From Latrodectus hesperus (lineage: Eukaryota > Arthropoda > Arachnida > Araneae > Theridiidae), in assembly GCA_037975125.1 (NCBI GenBank), contig CM075850.1, forward strand, positions 125,724,057 to 125,788,056: 64,000 bases of DNA, read 5' to 3'. This document shows positions 1 to 19,050 of this stretch, in pieces (position 1 is the first letter of the stretch; each line of letters begins with the position of its first letter). A program made the translations under genes and the position numbers. The notes beneath the pieces are model-generated. The model had not been told where the DNA came from. It was given only the letters and a program-made list of their open reading frames with translations, and made no database searches.

Positions 1-3000
1 TCTGTGATTGAAAATAAATTCTTTTTTACGCTTAAAAAATATGACACGATGTCTTTCACGACGTTCCGGATTCAAATTGCATTAGGAATTAAAGGGTTTC
101 CTGAAAGGGATCCAAAGTTTTCTCATTATTCGCAATCATACAACACTTGAGGCAATTACATCGTCGGGATGCAGCACAATTCATTGATCACTTCCTAGAC
201 GTGTATTAGTCCTTCGTTTGGAATGCAAGTTATTTAAGAACGCAAGTTCGCACACTGAATTGAGGTTTTCGTTTACAAGCACCACGACTTCCCTGCAAAC
301 CGACACGAGACCGTAACTGACTACTGAAGTAGAACAATCAATCGTACTTACATTCAAATCTTCGTGTGATCTACTTCGATTACAAACAAAGCCATGCCCT
401 AAGCATTTGGCAGCTATATAAAAGTTAACTTGTTCTTCGAGAAAAGAAATGGAAGATTATTTTCAGAAGACAACTTTCAGTGGAAGATTTTTTACGTTCT
501 AAAAAACGCTCAGAACTTCAAAGAAAAACAATTATATTTAACATGGGCATGGATTATTGAAAAAACAATAGTGTTCCAGTGAAGTAAGCGGATTTAGTCG
601 ATACCGTCTTGCTGAATCAAATAAATGTCAGCACGTTTATTAATACTAATGTAATGCAATTCAGATGTGTGACCGTTATGTAATTGCTGAAAATATTTTG
701 TTTTGTGATGAATTAGTACAAAACTGCTTTTTTTGGTTCTTAAACGAGTTTTCTTTTTGTTAACAACGAGATAAAGACTCTGATTTTTAGATTTTATTTC
801 TGTCATATTATTTTACTACGATGTCGTTCTTCGGAACAAGATGTTTGTTACTGATAATTTTAGTCTGAATGTTGTTAAATTTCTTTTTTTATTTTTATAG
901 TTTGTTGATATGTGTGTCGAAGAGTATTTTAAATATATTCACTTTTCTTACTGAGTTTCACTGACTCTGCTCATTTTCTCTTTTTAAAGTGTGATGTATA
1001 GAATTATCTGGAAGAAAGATAAGAGTATTTTTATTAGTATTTAATATTTTGAACTTATTCTTGTAACCTTTTCAAATGTGAAATTGTATTCTCTTGTGTG
1101 AAGTAAGATTTTTGTGGTGCTAAATTAAGCTGATAAATTCTCAGATTTGAAAATTTTCCAAGAAATATCTCTGAAGAATTCGAGAATAGCAATGTATTTT
1201 ATTTGTATAGAAAAATAACTTCATGTTAAAAATATTTTGCATCACATGCATCAGAATTGAAAACTAATTTATCAAGTATGAATATTTTTCTGACCACATA
1301 TTTTTTGTATTAAACCATTGCAAAACAGTCAATGCTAATCCATGTGAATTGTTATTACTCAAAAGCATTTACAAATTACTTACCAACATATAGTTATTAT
1401 AAAATTTGTATTTATTCCTGATAAAAAAGATATTTAGCTGCTGAATATCTGCTTGAACTAAAATTTTTAATAATTAAAGTACATTGTGTACCTTATGTTT
1501 ACATTTTTTTCCTTACAAGTAATGAGTCATAAAAACGTTCAAAAACACTGTAAGCCTATTGGACGTGAGCTAGAATTCGTTTTAGTATAATGTTGGAACT
1601 TTGAAATATATATTTCGTTACTGATAGTATCTGTGCAATTTAGTAAAATTTCAATGTTAAACTTACAATATAATGAAAATATAAGTATCAAAGAAAATTT
1701 TATAGTACTTAAATTTTTGAATTTTATTAATGAAATATATAATCTGATAAAATTATAATAATGACTTAATTTCATGAGGTAAATTAAGTAATTAAATCTA
1801 TGGAAAAATAAAGTTTTCAAGAGAATGATTGAACAAAAAATTTTATTCTATAAGAAGTATTTCGTTATCTTTGTGAAAATATTTCTCTTAAGTCTTAATC
1901 GAATGAGTGTCAAAAGAATCTAAGTATTTTTTATGGATTTTTAGTAAGAAACATCAGCTTAATCATGCTCATTGTTTGTAAAACAACTGCTCAGATGTCC
2001 AAATGTCTTTTAAATGATTCCGAACTATTCACAAATATATTTATTATTAATATTCCCCACAAAAGTCTGAATGTCTACTGAAGAAATCAAAATATATCCA
2101 ATTATTTCGCCAACGTTCTTCCTTGAATATATTCAAAACCGTAGTCAAAGTTGAATTGAAATTCCCAATGGAATATATAATTATAATATATGAATAATTA
2201 TTACAGTCCTTAAATGCATGCCTTTCAATTGGAAGTTTTAAAGCTTCCAATGTTCACAAATGCAATAAAAAAATCTGTATTTATAGCTGTTATTTGTTGT
2301 CATAAATTTTAAGATAGTTATGTAGTAAGTATTCTCTCAGTTCCAAAAACAAATATTGTGAAAGACATTTCCACTCTAAATCTGTAGAGAGAAGGAACGA
2401 AAAAAGTTTCCGTACAATTATTATGAAAGTTTCAAAAAAAAATTACAAACTATTCAAATATTTGCACAATTATAATAGCAGTTTATCCTGCTTGGAATTT
2501 TCTGCACTCTAATATTCCGATAAAGTTTCCTGTTGAAGATTTTCGAAATCTAAAACTTATTATATATTTGTATTTAATTTTGATGGTAATTGTTATTACC
2601 TTCACTGTTTGACGGAAAAGTTGATCGGCTAATAAGAGAGAGCATTATATAATAAAGAACTTTTCATTCACAATTTACCGGCATTTCATTGGCTGTCGTT
2701 GAAGAATTCACTTTAAGACTCACTGCAGTGTAATTCTTGCAGAATAGTTGTGCACTCTTCTGATTTTAAGCAGAAATCACTGAAAAAGAATATTTTTATT
2801 ACGTAACTTGTACCATGCATAAAGAAAACACAAGAATACTGAGTTTAACTGCAAACTTTGCAAATTCTTCTGGAAACGGTCAATGCCAACTCTGTTACTT
2901 CGTAGTTTTAATAATAGAAAAATGTCTCTTTGATAGATAACTATTCTCTCCAGTTAAGTACTTAAATAACGAATGCACGCTCGAATCCGTGTGTTTAACA

Positions 3001-4333
3001 TATAAATATATATATAACTATCGATCTTCTCATATTGTAAACTTGTGCGGCGGGTATATTTTCTTACTCAATCTGGATGTATATTGTGTTAGTGCATATA
3101 TATAAATATATATTATATATCATTGTGTGTATAAAAAGTGTTGAAAATGTTAAGATAAAGAAAATAAATAAAATTATATATATATTTCAATATTCTTTCT
3201 AAGTAATATAAATCATAAAAAGAGAGAAAATTTGGTGAGATGGAATTTTATATTTTCTACTTGAAGTTGTCCTGTAATTAGCTTACTTTTATATGTAAAG
3301 GTACAAAAAAAAGAAGTACAACGCAGAAATTGAAAGTTTGAAATGGAGAGATTTTAACATAAAAAATGATTTGTATGTAATATAGATATCTTTTCTGTGT
3401 ATTTTTCTTGAAAAATGTGTGATACTAGACACTGTCCAAGGTATCTGGACTAGCTAAAGTAGGATTTCAGTAATTTACTTTTATGAAAGAGTGACCGGAC
3501 TGGAAACGAATCTCTTTATAAATTATTGAACTGTTGTTTACGATATTCCATGCAATCCTGCAAAATATTCGGGTGTTTCCTTCTGTATTTTCAATGTTAT
3601 GTGTTACTCTTTTATGGTATTTTTCTGAATCAACTAATTTATGATAAAAAATGTATCAGTTAGAAATCTCGAAAATTTATGGATATAAATGCTTAGATAA
3701 TATCCCGCTTCTAGCATTCAATAGTGCCATTAAATGTGTATTTATACTCTTACTTAAACGTTTACTTTTTAATAAGCCAGGAAAACATTTGCTATTTTAT
3801 TGTTTCTGACATGACTTTTATTAGTAAATGTGATATTAGCTTGCGGTTATTTAAATTGCTTTTAATGACTATTTTTTTTTTGGTAAAACCAAAGTGACTG
3901 TCATTTGATAAGCTTATGCAATACATAATAGAAAAATATAATTACACTTCACATTTTCGTATTAACTTATAACTTAATTTTCGATGTGTTTTCAATTGTG
4001 AAGATTTTTCACTTCTTAGTATTTTTCAACCTTTAATGTTATTTCCATTAAACACATCCACTGGAAGTGTTTCTTTACCCAAGAAATATTTTCACAATCT
4101 AAGTCATTTAATAATTTTATAGATGTCGCATTGTTCATTCACATAAAAACGTTTTCTAGACATTTTTACTAGCCTTCGATAATATTTTTAATTTTTATAA
4201 CTGATGTGAGGTAATATCTACGAAAATAAAGAAAACAATTTTGCTTGAAAATTTTTAAACTCATCGTACTATTTTGGTGTTGTGATCATTAAAAAAGTAA
4301 CAAAAAATTGTTTCTCTTCTTTTACTGTTTCAG
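1..4333. other. AT-rich non-coding region, no gene recognised
   Basis: I find no open frame longer than about 90 codons and no protein similarity here. The first 800 bases are visibly less AT-rich than the rest. Short open frames on the minus strand at 594-806, 1539-1820 and 2047-2250 have low-complexity, AT-driven translations and are not supported as genes. If the candidate terminal exon that follows is real, part of this stretch would be its intron. Confidence 0.6.
415..424 (+). promoter_or_regulatory. TATA-box-like sequence (weak)
   Basis: TATATAAAAG lies in the locally GC-richer first 500 bases, a good match to the eukaryotic TATA consensus. I see no convincing initiator 25-35 bases downstream and no open frame behind it. 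In DNA this AT-rich such a match can easily arise by chance. Confidence 0.15.
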
Positions 4334-4552
4334 CGGAAGTCACCCATGTGTTTTGTAGCAATTTGTTGTTGCTGCTATACTGATGAGTATGATAATCTTT
4401 GTAGCATTTTTTGCCAATGCAGATTTATAATTCTTGATCCACGTGTGTTCGTTCCTCTAATGTGATTGTGCACTATAATATCTTATAGTTGTCAGATTTT
4501 TCATACGTTCTTATATTTTTAAGTTTGTAATAAACGTTTGAGCATTATTTAT
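4334..4552 (+). other. Candidate 3'-terminal exon with polyadenylation signal
   Basis: A pyrimidine-rich run (about 4309-4330) ends in TTTCAG at 4328-4333, a good splice acceptor. From 4334 one frame stays open for 43 codons to TGA at 4463-4465; its translation is cysteine-rich in the middle. An AATAAA signal follows at 4529-4534, and a GT-rich run (TTGTGTGTTGTTG, about 4561-4573) stands where a downstream cleavage element would be. These are the parts of a last exon, coding or lncRNA, in the right order and spacing. I recognise no protein family and no matching upstream exon, so chance assembly of common motifs remains possible. Confidence 0.3.
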
Positions 4553-5178
4553 ATAACATGGTTGTGTGTTGTTGTTTTTATTTCATTGGGCTTATTTACA
4601 CACACACGTATACAGAAAACAAAACACATAGTTTTAAAAATTTAAAAAGCCAAAATGATTTATTCATGTCAAATGTAATCTTTATCTACTGAATACAAAA
4701 TATAACTGGAAAGTTAAATATTTTTAGTTTTTTAGAGGTACTTGATTAATCCAAAGATACGTAGAAACATTGGGCTCGATCAAAATCGAGTCCACATTGT
4801 CGAATAGCGGGAAACGATGTTATATTTCTGCTTTCCACATTAACTGCTAAAGATGAATACTTGAGAGTTTTCCTAATGGGTTATCGTTCATTCGACTCAC
4901 TATTTTTGGAATGCTCTCTTGAAAGGCAATCCCGGCTCACAAAATCTTGTTATGTAATGCGCTGTGCAAAATCGAATACTTAAAATATATTATGAAGCAG
5001 TTCAGATAATATTCGCGGAAATAATATTTTTTTAAAATCTTATTCTCAAATTTTCAGAATAGTTAAAATATTATAACGACTTCTCAACAAATTATAAGAG
5101 TCTCTCAAAGCAGCTTTTATAACCGCGCTTGTTCCAATTCAGGAGATAAAATTTGCTCATCTGATTTTTACATCTGAT

Positions 5179-5240
5179 CATGTTTATATTATTCTTTAAG
5201 CAATGATTACAAACATTGTTTAAAGAATAAAATAAACATG
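5179..5240. repeat. Inverted repeat, 27-bp arms
   Basis: The arms 5179-5205 and 5214-5240 pair over 27 bases with two mismatches, around an 8-base loop (ATTACAAA). It would fold into a stable hairpin on either strand. It could be a tiny MITE, a replication-slippage palindrome or a small-RNA precursor. Nothing else marks a mobile element: I see no target-site duplication. Confidence 0.75.
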
Positions 5241-6267
5241 CGGAATTATTTTAGCCATCCATCACATTGAAGTTTAAATAAATATTATTGTGTGTGAAGT
5301 TTCCGAACAAGGTGTAATAAATTCAGTTGTAAATTATATTAATATATTTTAATTACTGTGTAAATACATGAATTATAAAATTTTGACTAAAGAATTTAGG
5401 GTAATTTAAAGCACTCGTAAACAAATAATCAAATTGAAATTTAAAAACATGAAACTCTTTACTTCACATCGCATTTTCAGAATAAGCAATTTTAAGAAAT
5501 ATTGCTGTAAACATCCAGCTGCCGTAAACAATTATAAACTTGGGTAGGGGCATTTAATTTTAATATTTGCTTTTTAAGGAAATATTTAAATAACTCATAT
5601 TCAAACATTCTGTTGAGACATTTAGCTTGTATATGAATTTAACTAGTGAACGTTAGATAATTTTATTTTCTAAACACGAATGATTAAATTATAATTTTAT
5701 GGACAGAAAGAGACTTAAGTCATGTTAAATTCAAAGGATACATATTTTCGTATAATAAACATTACTATTGTGCGTTCATTTATTAAGAACGGTTATAAAT
5801 GTACACAGTAGTTAACATTGTTCTTGCAATCCATTACTTTAAGATGAAAAATTTGATAAAAAGGATAGTTTATTTAGAATAAAAAATATTATTTAGTGCT
5901 TCATTATTTTGATTTCATATTTTTTTAAATATTGTAATTAAATTACTTTTTTCTCTGGAATATTATTTCTAATTTGCGTGATATAAAAAGATTAAAAATA
6001 GTTTTTTTTATTGTAGAAGTACGAGTGAAAAGAATTCATCGCCATTTTTCAAAGGTATTTTTTCAAATTAAAACTTTTTCACAAAATCCATGTCTCAAGT
6101 AATAAATTATATGAAATTCCTTACATTTAGAGGGTTTTTCTTTATAATATATATTGTAAGGGAATTGTTTAAGGAATTATTTATATTGATCTTTTCATTT
6201 CGTGAGCTAACTGTTTAAATAAAGGAATGAAAGCTATTAATTACAGCATTTTTTCTAGGGTAAAGTT

Positions 6268-6319
6268 GAATATATGCATCAATAGAGAAAAAGAAAATTT
6301 CTCTATTATGCATATATTC
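6268..6319. repeat. Inverted repeat, 22-bp arms
   Basis: The left arm (6268-6290, starting GAATATATGCAT) and right arm (6298-6319) are perfectly complementary except for one bulged C. They enclose a 7-base loop (AAGAAAA). This resembles the hairpin about 1 kb upstream in size and loop length but not in sequence. Function unknown. Confidence 0.75.
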
Positions 6320-6549
6320 TATAAATAGATTTTCCTACTTCAATATATTATTTTTTGCTCCTTAATTTACTAGGAACATAATAAAAACATAATTTAAATT
6401 AATTTTCTTATGATACATTCTTATGATTTAGGCTTGTTGTTCCAAGATGAATGCCAAAATTAACAATGAACTTAATTTAAAAAAAAAAGCATACACATTT
6501 AATATCAAAACTCTTTTAAAATTATAAAATTATCAAAACCTTTTATACA

Positions 6550-9330
<2,781 letters not shown>

Positions 9331-9454
9331 AAGCATACATGTGAATGGTTGTTTTACGTGGTAAAATAATTATTGGCTACCTTCAATACTGGCGTAAGAC
9401 GTAAGAAAAAAGCAGTTACCGAAGAACTCAGAATCGCTCAAAAGCATTATTTCT

Positions 9455-10175
9455 AGGGCGTGACAACGCCAAATGAAGAAAAGTATTTGGCTATAGCCGC
9501 CAAAAGAAACAGACATAGCATTGCATCGGATCTGTCGCATCAGCTATCTTCAGCCAAGAGCACGACAGTTTCAAAGCAAATCTTGTACAAATTTTTGCGA
9601 TAGTATGGTCTATATACCTCGTTGGCCTATCAAATGTGCTCTATTCAAGGCAACAAAATAACTTCAGTAAGTAGAGAACATGCAATGGGAGCATCAAAGA
9701 ATGAGCTTGCTTTACATTTTCCGACTAGTCGAGGTTTAGTTTATTGTCTGATTTACGTCGTATGTTTATACAATAGCTCCAAGTATCTAGAACCGGTAAA
9801 ACAACGTCATTGAGCGCCAAAGTTACGAGGTGCATGAGTTCATGTTTAGTGTGGAATTATACTGAATTCCAAAACTGTTATGAATGTTCAAATATTAACC
9901 ATGACTGAGCAAATTTATCGGTACATTATTCTGGAACATGTCTGTTTGCTTAGAGTCGCCTGGGTGCTAAATTTGTATTTATGGATGATCACATCAATCC
10001 TCGGAGTTCAAACATCGTCGACAACTGCCTTCAATCAGTGGATATTATCCATATGTAATGACCAGCAATCTTACCGAACTTGAATCGAATAGACTCGCTG
10101 ACAAGTTTCTGGGCCAAAGTCTTTGGAAAACCTCCAAAACATTGACAGCAAGACGTTGATTTGGGTGGTGATTAC
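9455..10175 (+). pseudogene. Decayed Tc1-type transposase
   Basis: Fragments of a Tc1 transposase can be read in changing frames. After about 9455 there is a run resembling the linker behind the DNA-binding domain (TPNEEKYLAIAAKRNRH). Near 9900-9960 comes the central part (MTEQIYRYIILEHV). At about 9980 a box begins MDDH, matching the second catalytic Asp, followed by residues like NIVDNCLQSVDIIHM. At least three frameshifts and several stops break it, and the catalytic Glu box is not legible. I could not find its terminal inverted repeats. This is an old copy of the DD34E Tc1 group and cannot make an active protein. Confidence 0.7.
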
Positions 10176-14158
<3,983 letters not shown>

Positions 14159-15599
14159 AGTATGTATAATCACAAGCCTGAGATTTCATATAATACAATG
14201 CAGTTCAATACAACTTGTTACAATAGATGGATAATACAATACAATAAAATCCAATCCAAAGTTTCAAACAGAATACAGTACCCTCAGAATAAAATAAAAG
14301 TACAGTTTAAGATTTCAAATACAATGAAATAAATTTACAGTCCGAGATTTCAAACGGAATAAAATTAAGAAACTATTCAATATAAAATGTGGGATTCATA
14401 TATTTCGTATAGTTAGATTTCAAGATAATAGTTTTTAAATCTTCACATCCACACATTTCCTCTTAAGACAATGCAAGACCCAGTAAATTTTGTATTTAAT
14501 GTGAGAACTCTGAGATTTAAAATTGAAAGATTTAAATTTCTAATTTAGAGATCAAATGGTTTAATTAGAATACGGACTCCTTAATCTGGTGGACAGTCTT
14601 TCAAGTTCATTGTTCAAGTTAGTTCAATGGGAAATGAACAGCTCTGCTCATATGAAACAAAAAATGAATACTCAGCGTTAGAGAAGAGAAAAAGTAAGAT
14701 GCTATAGACATGTTGCTTTACGTATTGTCGTCCATGGTCATTCCACAACCTACTGACCCAACCCTCTGTATCATGTCTATCATTTCTAAATACAAATCAC
14801 TTATTGATCTTTGTTATCTCTCTCTGTTTGCCAAGTTTCGTCACTTTATGACAACTCTTTCTTGGTGTTGTATTTTCAATGTTGGGCAATTTTATACAGA
14901 AATGATTTATATTACTATATGTGATGATAAATGGGAAAAATGTTAATCATGTAAATGCAACAAAAAAAACAAAGAAAATAAAAAAATAAAATTATGTTGC
15001 TGTTGTTGTTGTCGTGTGCTAGCTAGAATGGCAATATTGGGTGCGCTTCTATACTTTTCCAACTGAACCATAAATAAAAACATGTAAATGATTCATTAGA
15101 GTATGGTAAACTAATACTTCATTGCAATTTGCACACTTTGCATAAATTTGTAAGCACATTTAAATGTAATTATTTTACTTTATTGTCATATTTGATTAAA
15201 TTATTTTTGTCTAAGTGAAACAAATAAATTTTCAGGTAAGTGAATCCAGTGAAAATTCAATAAATTTTAAAATAAATTTTCTATTTTATATTTAAAACAA
15301 TAAATTATTTTTCAAATAGCAGAAGCAAGTGATTTTTATATGTTTGTTTCTATGATCGATACCCACATTAGTCATAAATATTAGTAGGGTTTAGTAATCC
15401 TCTGTAAATTATATAATTGAATAACTGTCATTCATATGCATAAGATGGCATCAAAATAACAAATAAATTAATCTTGTATTATTCAAGTACCTAAATTAAA
15501 TCAAACTGAAAACTTAATGAATACAGAAATGGAGAAACATTTCTATTTAGAGATATTAATGAGGTTCATTACACGATTTTTCGGTTTAAAAGAAATCCC
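14159..15599. other. Non-coding region with degenerate short repeats
   Basis: Between 14180 and 14365 the motif AGATTTCA/AGTTTCAAA followed by an ATACAAT-like string recurs about four times at irregular spacing, which suggests a decayed tandem repeat. The open frame at 14710-14946 has no recognisable domain. Nothing else is seen. Confidence 0.5.
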
Positions 15600-15980
15600 A
15601 TTCGACGTTTTTCTTGATTTCCTCTCCAATTTATTTTCTCTCGTAACTTAATCTTTGCCAATGATGAGGAAACCTAAACAAAAGGCGATGGAGAGTTGAA
15701 CTTTGGCATTTTGAAATCCTCTGTCGGAGCAACTATGTACATGAATGCAGCAAGATCTCTTGGCGTTGCCATGGCTACAGGGAAGAGAAGGAAAACTCCG
15801 TTCCTTCCAATAAAAATCGGCCAAGTTGGTGAATTTTCGACACTCTCTAAGCTTATTCGTATCTTTCTCCTATTATTGAAACGTTGCCTGTCTAAAATGA
15901 ATCATCGATTTTCATTTTCTTTTGCACCTTGCTCTAAATCTAGAGACGGGAATTTAGATTGGGAATCTTTTATTTTTTAA
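15600..15980. other. GC-richer island with X-box-like motif
   Basis: This stretch is clearly less AT-rich than its surroundings and carries no repeat signature. At 15765-15778 it holds GTTGCCATGGCTAC, one base from the palindromic X-box bound by RFX factors. A 94-codon open frame (15696-15980, plus strand) has no recognisable domain. It may be a conserved regulatory element, an unrecognised exon or an old repeat. I cannot decide among these from one sequence. Confidence 0.3.
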
Positions 15981-16619
15981 ACTTCTGACTGACTAGCTTT
16001 CGAAAATCGAAATAAGTGATATTCAATGAAATATTTTCTCTTTTGTAATAAATAATATGATTGCAACCATAACTTTGAAATCAAGAGGAATAATATATTA
16101 TTCCTCCTTTTGTATTGATGGAACTTTTTAGAAATGCAGAACAGATGGAGAATAATTTTCAAGTTATCAAAAATCTCTTAAGTTTAGTTTCATGTGAGGT
16201 TCATTCTGTTAAAGTGGATCGTTCTTTTTATAAATTGCATTAAAATATAATTTATATGTAATGGAAATCAAACAAACTTTTGGAGTAATAGTAATTTGTA
16301 ACATAAAATACATCTAAAATTTTCATTGCAGAAAGATATATATTTGTAAGGTGTGTGAGCCATCGATATCATCTTTATATTTATAACATTTCTGTGTATA
16401 TACATACTATATTCATATATACAGTGTACTTTAATGAGGCTTCGTTCTTAAGTGATGGCACATTTTTACCTAGTAAGATATGATTAGTTTAAAAAAGTAT
16501 GAATCCAAATGGAAGAAAATATTTACCTTAAAGTGAAGGACTATTTTACAGTGTAGTTGTTTCGCCATATTTAAATTCGATGAAAACCTATAGACTAAAA
16601 TGTATTTCTAGCTTTTGCT
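15981..16619. other. AT-rich non-coding region, nothing recognised
   Basis: No gene, tandem repeat or transposon relic is visible. A 61-codon minus-strand open frame at 15977-16162 has no recognisable features. Confidence 0.6.
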
Positions 16620-17120
16620 GTCGTTCCATCTGCATGCTTCTCTGTACCTAGCCCTGAGTTGGGCTCTACCAGTCAGTTAGAAGCAACCTGGGGGAATCTT
16701 CGTGATTTTGAAGAAAGGAACAAGCAGAAAACCCCCAATACTTGCCCTGCCACCCCAGAGGTACCATTTCACTTGAATGGCATTGAGACCACGCCCAGCT
16801 TTAATATGTCCCAGGCACCATTAGTGAATATGACGGATCTTCGGGTAAGAAGTCACTACCTTCTGATAATCAGAAAGACACCCAAACTAAACAGACCACC
16901 AGGGCCACTCCTAGGTTTTGTTAACATCAATGGCATATTGGAATGAAGTTCACTAGATGTTGAATGGCACAAGTAGTTCAATTTTCTTATATGGCACAAA
17001 AGTCTGCTCTTTGTTATTATTGTCTGGCCCATGGAAAAATGTTCTAAATGGAGCCAAAATATTGGTAAGGCTCTGAGATGGAAAACTTTAAAGATGTTCT
17101 GTAGGTGGTTAACCATTTTC
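16620..17120 (+). other. GC-richer island, possible retroelement ORF1 scrap
   Basis: An isolated block of balanced composition. The plus-strand frame at 16659-16946 gives a Pro/Thr-rich peptide with TTPSFNMSQAPLVNMTDLR and then RPPGPLLGFVNING, reminiscent of the linker before the zinc-knuckle region in ORF1 (gag-like) proteins of arthropod LINEs. The zinc knuckles themselves are not seen. The assignment is weak; it may equally be an unrecognised host exon. Confidence 0.25.
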
Positions 17121-17847
17121 TTAAAGAGCAGTGATAATAGCCTTGCAGTTAGTTAGCCTGGCGCTTTAAAGTTCGTTGAGTTTGTAATTTTTACAGAGAA
17201 AGATAGAATTTGAAAATCTGCTTACATTTGTGTGTTACTCGTTGCTTATTTTGATTTAGTAGTTTTTCTGATTGAATTATATTTATATTGTATCACTAAA
17301 CATCTAAGGCATGCTCGATTTAAGAAAGTGGAATATGTTTTGTTATTTGCGATCTCCTTACTTCCAAGATCATTTTTGAAAACGCCATATAAATGACGTT
17401 TTTAAAAAATAATGATTTTCAAAAATTATAAAGATTACTTTGAATTAAAAATTCTGGTTGTAAAAGTATATTCATACACATTTAAGTAAGGTTTGAATTC
17501 TAGATATTTTAAACAAATACACTTTTACTGGTGTATAATTTTTCACCTCTTTTGTAAAAAGAGAAATTGGATAAGGATGTTAAAAGTGATATTATTCAGT
17601 AAAAGTTCATCAGACTAAACTAAAAACAAATTACCAAGAAAACGTTTAATTTTATAACAATATTCGTGTAACAATAAAATAATGCATGCGTTTTTAATTT
17701 TTAAAAACTACTGTTTGCTTTTAAATATTAAAGGGTTCTTATGGCGGCAGTTATAGAGATAAATTTGAGTAAAAGATACCAATAACTTCGTTTTACTTGA
17801 ATAAATAATAAGTTCAATTATAATGTTTTATTCGCTCATTTCAGTAT
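17121..17847. other. AT-rich non-coding region, nothing recognised
   Basis: No open frame of note and no repeat visible before the SINE that follows. Confidence 0.6.
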
Positions 17848-18155
17848 GTTGTTGTTGTTATTAATGACACTTGGACATGCCAAGCTCGCTATGCCTTGGC
17901 TATGCGAATTTAAGTCAATTGGGAGCGTCTTTCGTTTTAATCCGAGCACCATGAAGGTGAAAGTAAGACTTTGCTCTACACACGCGATACGTACCCGTTT
18001 ATAGAGTAGGCAACCATTCACACCTCATTCATACAAGTAAAGGACAAAGACAGGATAGATAGAAAGAGAAAGTACATCCATGCCCGAACCGGGTTTCGAA
18101 CCCAGGACCTTATCCACAGTCAGGCATGCTGACCACTAGACAAGTTGGGCGGCAG
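17848..18155 (-). mobile_element. tRNA-derived SINE (copy 1, mosaic)
   Basis: Read on the minus strand, the element starts with a tRNA-like head. An A-box-like region lies near 18127-18140 and a B box complementary to GGGTTTCGAACCCA lies at 18091-18104. A body of about 200 bases follows, ending in (AAC)n, seen on the plus strand as GTTGTTGTTGTT at 17848-17859. The head matches the SINE at 49285-49618, including CCCGTTTATAG and the B-box surroundings. The 3' body (plus-strand landmark GAGCACCATGAAGGTGAAAG near 17944) matches the SINEs at 40958, 48841 and 51401. It would be transcribed by RNA polymerase III and mobilised by a LINE. No clear target-site duplication. Confidence 0.75.
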
Positions 18156-18829
18156 GTGAACATGTAAAATTGAGATAAAAATATACAAAATATAGCTCTA
18201 TACACAAAAGTAAATAAATATTTTATTATTATTCTTTCAATAAGTATTTGAAATTAAAAAAATAGAATTTACAAAAAAAATCATCCCCAACTTTACCAAA
18301 TTAATATTTTAAGCATATATTTAGTCAATAATAAAATTTTTTATTATTCTGTGTTTAAAAAAATTTATTACTAGTTTTTAATAACTTAACATAACGTCTA
18401 ACAGTTATGTTACAAGCAAATGCTCAGACAGACTATAAATAAAAAAGAGAAAAAAATTAGTTTTTATTTAAATAAACATATTTAATTGCATTGTTTTATT
18501 CATTTGTTTCTGAAAACATCTTTTTACAGATGCTTAAGTACTTAGAAACACCGCCAAAATAAAATTTCCCGCATTTTATCCTATGGATAGATTGTTTAAC
18601 TGTAAACAAAATGCTTAAACAATAATAAAATGCTTAACTGTATCAATTATTTTTAAAGTCATGAATGTATTCTTACTAATAAACCTCCATTAAAACGATA
18701 AAATAATTGATACCCATATAAACAAGCTGGAACTCAAACAAATTCATTTTTTACAAAGTCGAAATGATTTCCGAAATCATGAAATAAAAACATCATTTTG
18801 TGGAGGACATAAAAGTTGAAATTGGATTC
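18156..18829. other. AT-rich non-coding region, nothing recognised
   Basis: No open frame, repeat family or transposon relic identified. Confidence 0.6.
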
Positions 18830-19050
18830 CTGAAAATGAATGGGAATCCTTTCAGTCGCAGTTTCTATTCCTGTCCCCCTCCCAGATGATAGGATTGCGT
18901 TTCTCCTGAAGGTATCGCGGGCAATGAATGCGATATTGATTCACATGGCTGACATTTGGCTGTTTTACAGGAGTGGGTTAGAAGTCCCGCCTCGGCCAAG
19001 GTCACCGTGTTGCCATTTAAAGCTCTCAAAATTCCGAAGCCGTGATTAAC
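18830..19050. other. GC-richer island, possible regulatory element
   Basis: This is a short block of balanced composition in AT-rich surroundings. It contains CCAAGGTCA at 18996-19004, an exact Ftz-F1/ERR-type monomeric nuclear-receptor site, followed closely by GTTGCCATTT. Open frames on both strands (18840-19049 plus, 18865-19062 minus) have no recognisable domain. A conserved non-coding element is one reading; an unrecognised exon or old repeat is another. Confidence 0.25.

Larger units (their letters stand above)
4553..6549. other. AT-rich non-coding region with two hairpins
   Basis: No gene recognised. Two long inverted repeats are listed separately (5179-5240 and 6268-6319). The rest is AT-rich sequence without visible repeat family or open frame. 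Confidence 0.6.

Noticed and set aside
18085..18153. tRNA gene on the minus strand
   Set aside because: A and B boxes are present, but the sequence continues into a SINE body and the cloverleaf arms are not maintained; same for the heads at 49.2, 49.6, 51.7 and 54.5 kb.
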